DNA of 10,978 bases from DATFML01 sp964571225 (GTDB taxonomy: Bacteria > Pseudomonadota > Gammaproteobacteria > DATFLG01), in assembly GCA_964571225.1 (NCBI GenBank), contig CAZNBB010000114.1, forward strand, positions 1-10,978. The letters are read 5' to 3'. The notes beneath the pieces were generated by a model. The model saw only the letters and a program-made list of their open reading frames with translations. It was not told the DNA's origin and ran no database searches. Position 1 is the first letter of the stretch; every line of letters starts with the position of its first letter. This document shows, piece after piece, positions 6,851 to 10,978 of the stretch. The position numbers and the translations under genes are program-made.

Positions 6851-7170
6851 GGGCCGGCTTGCATTGGCGGGCCGGCAAAAGCACTGGGAACACGCGGAGT
6901 TCAGGCCATGGGGCGGTGCGGTGGTGGGGCGGACCTCGGTTGTTCAATCGCGACAACGGCGCGGTGCATAACCACCATGTCGGCATCAAGCCCCTACTGC
7001 GCATGTTCCTATATTTCCCTTGTGGTGATACGCTTCCTATGCCGTGAGGACGCAGCGTTGATTCGCCATCGTCCTCGTCAAGTCAGCCGCGCTTGCTCCG
7101 GCTGGCCCGCAGGTGGCCAGGCATCCACAAGCCCGATGCCGCCACCGGCCGCATTGGGTTGGGAGGGGGA
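6851..7170. other. Non-coding stretch before gacA; no recognisable gene
   Basis: These 320 bases separate the barrel remnant from the first response regulator. Open frames cross it, but none has a ribosome-binding site or resembles a known protein. A stem GCCGGC (6853-6858/6871-6876) lacks a T-run in either direction. TATATT at 7010-7015 is a good -10 hexamer, with no matching -35 at normal spacing; it is the best hint of a gacA promoter, giving a leader of about 150 bases. The stretch may contain further decayed sequence from the barrel gene. Confidence 0.4.
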
Positions 7171-7818
7171 ATGATCCAGGTCTTGCTGGTGGACGACCAC
7201 GAATTGGTCCGTACCGGAATCAAACGGATATTGAACGACGCCCGGGGAATACGGGTGATATCGGAAGCCGGCACCGGCGAGGAAGCCATCCAGGTCGTCC
7301 GGCAGCGCAAGCCCGACGTGGTGTTGATGGACGTCAATATGCCCGGCATCGGCGGGCTCGAGGCGACCCGGAGAATCATGCAGATTCATCCGGACCTCAG
7401 GGTCATCGTGGTAACGGTGCATGTGGACGAACCTTACCCCACCCGCTTGCTGGAAGCGGGGGCCGCCGGATACCTCACCAAAGGCTGCGGAGTCGACGAG
7501 ATCGTCAGTGCCATTCGCACGGTGAGCCAGGGCGAGCGCTACATAGGCGCGGACATCGCCCGCCAGCTGGCCCTGTCCATGCTGCCCGGCGGCAAGCGCT
7601 CCCCGTTCGACCGCCTGTCCCAGCGGGAAATGCAGGTCATGCTGATGGTGACCCAGGGGCACAGTCTCCAGGAGATCTCCGACAAGCTGTGCCTGAGCCC
7701 CAAGACCGTGAGCACCTACCGTTACCGGCTGTACGAAAAGCTGGGCGTGGACAACGATGTGGAACTCACGCATCTCGCCATGCGCCATGGCATGGTTGAA
7801 TCTCCGATAAGCATCTGA
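7171..7818 (+). CDS. gacA: GacA/UvrY-type response regulator (receiver + LuxR-type HTH)
   Basis: This is the DNA-binding partner of a GacS/BarA-type sensor kinase. In gammaproteobacteria it switches on CsrA/RsmA-antagonising small RNAs and so controls secondary metabolism, biofilm and carbon storage. The 215 residues match GacA in length and order. The receiver (about 2-120) has acidic residues D8-D9, phosphoacceptor D54 in LMDVNMPGIGGLEATR, T82 and K104 in GYLTKG. The NarL/LuxR-type helix-turn-helix (about 148-207) includes SPFDRLSQRE, EISDKLCLSPKTVSTYRYR and DVELTHLAMRHGMV. The start is chosen at MIQVLLVDDH, preceded by GGAGGGGGA; upstream in-frame codons would add residues the family lacks. 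In many gammaproteobacteria this gene is followed by uvrC; here it is followed by a divergent paralogue instead. No sensor kinase gene is in the window. Confidence 0.93.
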   Translation: MIQVLLVDDHELVRTGIKRILNDARGIRVISEAGTGEEAIQVVRQRKPDVVLMDVNMPGIGGLEATRRIMQIHPDLRVIVVTVHVDEPYPTRLLEAGAAGYLTKGCGVDEIVSAIRTVSQGERYIGADIARQLALSMLPGGKRSPFDRLSQREMQVMLMVTQGHSLQEISDKLCLSPKTVSTYRYRLYEKLGVDNDVELTHLAMRHGMVESPISI

Positions 7819-7840
7819 ATATATGAAATATTGATTCATC

Positions 7841-7884
7841 GGCGCCCGGGGCGGTCCAGCCGCCGGTAAGCGGGCGCCTGTTTC
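7841..7884 (+). terminator. Nested strong hairpin after gacA, probable intrinsic terminator
   Basis: A perfect 8-bp stem, GGCGCCCG (7841-7848) with CGGGCGCC (7871-7878), encloses an inner 5-bp stem, GGCGG (7850-7854) with CCGCC (7860-7864). It begins 22 bases after the gacA stop codon. The trailing TGTTTCCC is only a weak U-tract, so termination may be partial and allow some read-through into the next regulator. Confidence 0.55.
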
Positions 7885-7900
7885 CCTCGTACCAGATTCT

Positions 7901-8035
7901 GGTTCCGGCCAAGACCGGCCGGGAGCCGGATTATGCGCCGCAGCGGGCCGAGGACGGCTTTCAAGTCTCCCGGCGAACGGACGATATGGAAAGTGAACTG
8001 GTTCTCACCCGGCCCGGGAAAGGACCGTAAAGGGA
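7901..8035 (+). promoter_or_regulatory. Structured, GGA-rich leader upstream of the second response regulator
   Basis: A second hairpin, GGTTCCGGCC (7901-7910) with GGCCGG plus GCC (7917-7927, one bulge), is followed by an unusually GGA-rich stretch. GGA begins at 7922, 7928, 7942, 7979, 7988, 8017, 8022 and 8033, that is eight times in about 115 bases. GGA is the core of CsrA/RsmA binding sites, so this leader might be CsrA-controlled, which would close a loop with the GacA family. None of the sites is the full consensus and no promoter was identified; this is inference. Confidence 0.3.
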
Positions 8036-8045
8036 CTGGCCAAGT

Positions 8046-8705
8046 ATGGGAAACGCCGTAATTCGCGTGTTGCTGGTTGGCGACTGCTCGTTCGCGCGTA
8101 CCGGGATCCGCCGCATTCTGGACGACGATACGGGAGTGCACGTGCTCGCCGAGGCGGACACGCCGGACGATGCGATCCGCATCGCCCGTCGCGAGCAGAC
8201 GGACATCATGGTCATGGACGTCAACCCCCCCGCCGTCAGCGTATTGGAAGGTACCCGCAAGTTCATGCGCCAGTGCCCGGAGGCGCGCGTCGTGGTTCTG
8301 GCCTCGGCCCTGGACGACATCCTGGCGGGCAGGTTGCTTCAATGCGGCGTGGCCGGCTATCTCACCAAACATTGCTCAGCCGCTGAGTTGCTCGACGCCA
8401 TTCGCCAGGTGCAGGCGGGCGAGCGCTACCTCAGTGAGGAACTGGCCCGCTATCTGGCCATGAGTCGTCTGGCCGACAGCGGGAGATCGCCCTTCATGTC
8501 GCTGTCCCACCGGGAACTGCAGGTCATGCTGCTGGTGGCGCAGGGCAAGAATGCCCGTGAAATCTCCCGCTGGCTGTGCCTGAGTCCCAAGACGGTCAAT
8601 ACGTATCGCCAGCGTCTGCTCGGCAAACTGGGCGTACGTTCGGAAGTCGAGCTTACCCATCTGGCCGTGCGCCACGGCGTCATCGACATCGGCCGCGTCC
8701 AGTAG
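8046..8705 (+). CDS. GacA-like response regulator paralogue with degenerate receiver domain
   Basis: This 219-residue protein has the same receiver plus LuxR-type HTH layout as the preceding gene and looks like its diverged duplicate. By eye about two thirds of HTH residues and about half of receiver residues are identical. The HTH (about 152-211) is intact, with SPFMSLSHRE, EISRWLCLSPKTVNTYRQR and EVELTHLAVRHGV. In the receiver, phosphoacceptor D58 and K108 remain. However, the first acidic-pocket Asp is G12 (LLVGDC instead of LLVDDH), the conserved Thr is A86, and the segment after D58 is NPPAVSVLEG instead of NMPGIGGLEA. Losing one metal-binding Asp and the switch Thr suggests weakened or phosphorylation-independent signalling. 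The start ATG (8046) has only a distant AAAGGG (from 8029), so translation may be low. It may modulate or compete with GacA at shared sites, or bind a different set. Confidence 0.88.
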   Translation: MGNAVIRVLLVGDCSFARTGIRRILDDDTGVHVLAEADTPDDAIRIARREQTDIMVMDVNPPAVSVLEGTRKFMRQCPEARVVVLASALDDILAGRLLQCGVAGYLTKHCSAAELLDAIRQVQAGERYLSEELARYLAMSRLADSGRSPFMSLSHRELQVMLLVAQGKNAREISRWLCLSPKTVNTYRQRLLGKLGVRSEVELTHLAVRHGVIDIGRVQ

Positions 8706-8728
8706 GGACGCGTTCCCTCCCGCTTTTT
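8704..8728 (+). terminator. Probable intrinsic terminator of the second response regulator
   Basis: AGGGA (8704-8708) and TCCCT (8714-8718) form a perfect 5-bp stem with a 5-base loop, followed after CCCGC by TTTTT (8724-8728). The stem overlaps the TAG stop codon. It is short, and the T-run is offset, so efficiency may be modest. Confidence 0.45.
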
Positions 8729-8796
8729 CCTTCCTCAAAGCAGCGACCGGCAGGGCTGCGAAATGCGGCCGCGTGCGCGGTATCCGGTCGCGATGG

Positions 8797-8805
8797 TGCT
8801 AATAT
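8797..8805 (+). promoter_or_regulatory. Possible extended -10 promoter for the thioredoxin-NHL/UDG pair
   Basis: TGC-TAATAT (8797-8805) resembles an extended -10 element; no -35 match lies at normal spacing. Transcription starting about 8812 would give a leader of about 60 bases, which fits the start codon chosen at 8871 and argues against an upstream start at 8763. Confidence 0.3.
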
Positions 8806-8870
8806 GGCGGCACTTCTTCCGGGGCCTGCGCCTGACGGGCCTCGGTGGCTGCGCTTACAAAGGAGCGTGC

Positions 8871-10313
8871 ATGAGCGAGTCGCCCATACGAGCACCCGAG
8901 CTGCCGTCGCAGCTCGAATGGTTCAACACCGGGCAGCCCATCAAGCTGGCTGAACAGCGTGGCAAGGTTGTCGTGCTGGATTTCTGGACCTACTGCTGCA
9001 TCAACTGCGTGCACGTGCTGGCGGACTTGCGCTACCTGGAGGAGAAGTACCGGGACGGGTTGACGGTGATCGGAGTGCATTCGCCCAAGTTTCCCCGGGA
9101 ACAGGTAGGACGTCAGGTCCAGAAGGCCATCAACCGCTACCATATCCGCCATCCGGTCGCCAATGATCCGGATCTCACGTTGTGGCGCACCTATGGAATC
9201 AAGGCCTGGCCGTCATTGATCGTAATCGGCCCGGAAGGTTACATCCTCGGGGTGCTCAGAGGCGAAGGGCATCGCCGCAAGCTCGACCAGCTGATCGGCG
9301 AGCAGCTCGAGAAGGCTGAGGAAAAGGGCGTGCGCCAGCGCAGCCCCATGCCGTTCAAGCCTACGCCGGAGCCGCCATCGACCCTGAGCTTCCCGGGGAA
9401 GGTGCTGGCCACTCCCGAGCGCCTGTACATCAGCGACAGCGGCCGCAACAGGGTGGTGGAAACCAACCACTTCGGGCGGGTGCTGCGCATTTTCGGCAGC
9501 GGCAGCCCGGGGCTGCTGGACAATACCGCCGACAGCGCCGCGTTCAACAACCCCCAGGGTCTGGCGCTGGTGGACGACTTTCTCTATGTGGCCGACACCG
9601 ACAACCACGCGATTCGGCGGGTACGGTTGCGCAGCGGCGACGTTGAGACGATCGCCGGCACCGGCACCCAGGGCCGCGGCAGCGGCACCTTCTTCGACGA
9701 TCCCACCAAAGCGCCCCTGAATTCGCCGTGGGATCTCGCCTACGACGACGGCAGCCTGTACATTGCCATGGCCGGTCCGCATCAGATCTGGCGTCTGCAC
9801 CTGACCAACAACACCATTGGGGTGTACGCCGGATCGGGCCGCGAGGGCATCAGCGACGGCCCGGTCGCCCAGGCATCCTTTGCGCAGCCCTCCGGACTTG
9901 CCGTCGCCGACGAACGCCTGTTCGTGGCCGATTCGGAGACGTCCGCAATCCGCCAGATCCGGCTGCCGTTCAATACCGTTGGCACCCTGGTGGGCACCGG
10001 GCTGTTCGAGTTTGGCGACACGGACGGCGCCGGCCGCGCCGCGCGCCTGCAGCATCCCCTCGGCATCAGCGTGGACACCACCCGCAGACGGCTCTGGATT
10101 GCCGATACATATAATTGTAAAATCAAAACGATGCGACTTAAATCGAATGCTATTTCCACATTCAACATCGGTTACCCGTTGGACGAGCCCGGGGGGCTGA
10201 CCGTGCAGGGCGACCTGGTGTTCGTGGCCAATACCAATGCCCACGAAATCGTGCGTATCGACCTCGCCGGAAAGAAGGTCGAACCGATGGAAATCGTGAT
10301 GCTCGATGACTGA
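8871..10313 (+). CDS. Thioredoxin-like/NHL-repeat protein, NHLRC2-like
   Basis: The 480-residue protein joins an N-terminal thioredoxin-like domain (about 8-150) to a C-terminal NHL beta-propeller (about 175-465). The redox motif is FWTYCCINCVH with C42-C43-x2-C46, the CCINC form seen in the NHLRC2 family, and the cis-Pro of the fold is P114 in AWPSLIVIGPEG. Six NHL blades can be followed, near 178-206 (LYISDSGRNRVVE), 226-254 (LYVADTDNHAIRRV), 286-312, 338-364 (LFVADSETSAIRQI), 393-423 (LWIADTYNCKIKTM) and 438-464, enough for a six-bladed propeller. There is no signal peptide, so it should be cytoplasmic. The bacterial function is not established; a thiol-disulfide or redox-linked scaffold role is inferred. 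The start is set by AAAGGAG (8859-8865) 5 bases before ATG. The 3' end overlaps the UDG gene by 8 bases. Codons 411-434 are strikingly AT-rich. Confidence 0.9.
   Translation: MSESPIRAPELPSQLEWFNTGQPIKLAEQRGKVVVLDFWTYCCINCVHVLADLRYLEEKYRDGLTVIGVHSPKFPREQVGRQVQKAINRYHIRHPVANDPDLTLWRTYGIKAWPSLIVIGPEGYILGVLRGEGHRRKLDQLIGEQLEKAEEKGVRQRSPMPFKPTPEPPSTLSFPGKVLATPERLYISDSGRNRVVETNHFGRVLRIFGSGSPGLLDNTADSAAFNNPQGLALVDDFLYVADTDNHAIRRVRLRSGDVETIAGTGTQGRGSGTFFDDPTKAPLNSPWDLAYDDGSLYIAMAGPHQIWRLHLTNNTIGVYAGSGREGISDGPVAQASFAQPSGLAVADERLFVADSETSAIRQIRLPFNTVGTLVGTGLFEFGDTDGAGRAARLQHPLGISVDTTRRRLWIADTYNCKIKTMRLKSNAISTFNIGYPLDEPGGLTVQGDLVFVANTNAHEIVRIDLAGKKVEPMEIVMLDD
10101..10170 (+). other. AT-rich island with a perfect TATAAT inside the NHL gene
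   Basis: About 34 % GC over 70 bases (24 G/C counted) interrupts a gene otherwise near 65 % GC. A perfect TATAAT lies at 10110-10115, without a -35 match at 16-18 bases upstream. The encoded residues (ADTYNCKIKTMRL) still fit an NHL blade, so only codon choice is odd. It could be an internal promoter for the UDG gene (about 190 bases before its start), a protein-binding site, or a short conversion tract. Confidence 0.3.
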
Positions 10314-10941
10314 GGCGAGGGCATTCGACCCCGGCTGCCGCCAGTGCCCGCGGCTGGCGGGTTTTCTCGCGGAGGTGCGCAGCCGCCATCCCGATTATCA
10401 TGCAGCGCCGGTGGCACCGTTCGGCGATCCCCGGGCACGACTGTTGATCGTGGGCCTGGCGCCGGGCATGCATGGCGCCAATGCCAGCGGGCGCCCGTTC
10501 ACGGGCGATTACGCCGGCATTCTGCTGTACCAGACGTTGTTCGATTTCGGCTACAGTACGGCCCCGGAGTCCGTTGCCGCGGACGATGGATTGCGGCTCA
10601 AGGGGGCGCGGCTTACCAATGCCGTGAAGTGCCTGCCGCCCCAGAACAAACCCGATGGCTCCGAGATCCGCACCTGTAACGGCTTTCTGCAGGCGGAACT
10701 GGCGGGGCTGGCCCAGGGCGCCGTGGTGCTGGCCTTGGGCCGCATTGCCCACGGGGCGGTACTGCGAGCCCTGAACCAGCGCCAGGCGGCTTTTCCGTTC
10801 GGCCATGGCGCCCGCCATCGCCTGCAACGGTTCTGGCTGCTGGACTCGTACCACTGCAGCCGCTACAACACCCAGACCCGGCGCCTGACCCCGGACATGT
10901 TCAAGGACGTCTTCCGTGCGGCGCGAAAGCTGTTGGGGTGA
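10306..10941 (+). CDS. Uracil-DNA glycosylase, family 5 (UDGb type), Fe-S protein
   Basis: Family 4/5 glycosylases remove uracil, and in family 5 also other deaminated bases, from DNA as the first step of base-excision repair. The 211-residue protein shows the four [4Fe-4S] ligands C11-x2-C14 and C109-x14-C124. It has the family-5 pocket motif GLAPGMHGANASGRPFTGD (50-68), with no Asp or Asn activating residue in the GLAPG part. VGLAPG follows a LLIV strand, LTNAVKCLPP sits at 103-112, and the C-terminal SYHCSRYNTQTRRLTPDMF (181-199) holds the H183-x-S-x-x-N box. Most relatives have HPS at that box; here it is HCS. The ATG lies inside the end of the NHL gene (ATGACTGA overlap), and no good Shine-Dalgarno precedes it, which points to translational coupling. 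The length is normal and the gene is complete. Confidence 0.92.
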   Translation: MTEARAFDPGCRQCPRLAGFLAEVRSRHPDYHAAPVAPFGDPRARLLIVGLAPGMHGANASGRPFTGDYAGILLYQTLFDFGYSTAPESVAADDGLRLKGARLTNAVKCLPPQNKPDGSEIRTCNGFLQAELAGLAQGAVVLALGRIAHGAVLRALNQRQAAFPFGHGARHRLQRFWLLDSYHCSRYNTQTRRLTPDMFKDVFRAARKLLG

Positions 10942-10978
10942 GGCCGCCGCGGCGTGAGCTGTGCTGATTGGCGTGGCT

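Noticed and set aside
6853..6876. GCCGGC stem as a terminator after the barrel remnant
   Set aside because: The arms are self-palindromic, the loop is 12 bases, and A's rather than T's follow on the + strand.
6496..7047. Open frame of 183 codons across the barrel remnant and downstream gap
   Set aside because: It overlaps the recognisable barrel sequence in another frame, has no family resemblance and no ribosome-binding site.
7093..7170. Upstream start extending gacA by 26 residues
   Set aside because: GacA-family proteins begin directly with the MIxVLLVDDH strand, and a GGAGG precedes the ATG at 7171.
7819..8045. A stand-alone RsmY/CsrB-like small RNA between the two regulators
   Set aside because: GGA triplets and hairpins are present, but no promoter, no GacA box and no terminator before the next gene were found. 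The leader explanation is simpler.
8763..8870. Upstream start giving the NHL protein 36 more residues
   Set aside because: The added residues resemble no signal peptide or family N terminus, the likely promoter lies inside them, and a strong AAAGGAG precedes the ATG at 8871.
1..10978. CRISPR arrays, insertion sequences, toxin-antitoxin or defence genes
   Set aside because: No regularly spaced repeats, transposase, terminal inverted repeats, or small paired toxin/antitoxin-like genes were seen.

Overview
The window looks like a chromosomal segment of a GC-rich (about 60-65 %) gammaproteobacterium, probably from a group that uses a high-potential iron-sulfur protein (HiPIP), such as Chromatiales/Ectothiorhodospiraceae-like bacteria. 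This inference rests on four things: a tRNA with an encoded CCA end, a Tat-exported HiPIP, a UvrY/GacA response regulator (a gammaproteobacterial signature) and an OMPLA phospholipase. The species cannot be named from the sequence alone.

Layout. The left edge is the 3' part of a tRNA-Ser(UGA) on the + strand (1-60). A block of four minus-strand genes follows, listed here in transcription order: pldA outer-membrane phospholipase A (6205-5369), a MexA/AcrA-type lipoprotein adaptor (5233-4061), a MexB/AcrB-type RND pump (4048-899) and a small HiPIP gene (609-316). Adaptor and pump form a tight operon: the pump's ribosome-binding site overlaps the adaptor's stop codon. No outer-membrane channel (TolC/OprM) and no local repressor gene lie in the window. 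The HiPIP has its own clear sigma70-type promoter (TTGACA-N16-TGTAAT) and a perfect hairpin touching its Shine-Dalgarno sequence.

The right half is on the + strand. It starts with a decayed OmpA-like beta-barrel gene (6477-6781): a one-base frameshift inside its signal peptide, most of the barrel missing, and the stop codon changed to TGG. Two tandem GacA/UvrY-type response regulators follow. The first (7171-7818) is canonical. The second (8046-8705) keeps its DNA-binding domain but has lost one acidic-pocket Asp and the conserved receiver Thr. A strong nested hairpin and a GGA-rich leader separate them. Last comes a two-gene unit: a cytoplasmic thioredoxin-NHL-propeller protein resembling NHLRC2 (8871-10313), overlapping by 8 bases a family-5 uracil-DNA glycosylase with four Fe-S cysteines (10306-10941).

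How the parts may work together. The minus-strand block is mostly envelope biology: drug or solvent efflux, outer-membrane lipid turnover and a periplasmic electron carrier. The plus-strand block is regulation and redox/DNA maintenance. The points most worth following up are the degenerate GacA paralogue next to an intact one, and the translationally coupled NHLRC2-like/UDG pair. No CRISPR array, insertion sequence, phage gene or integrase was seen, and nothing here establishes a wholly new system.
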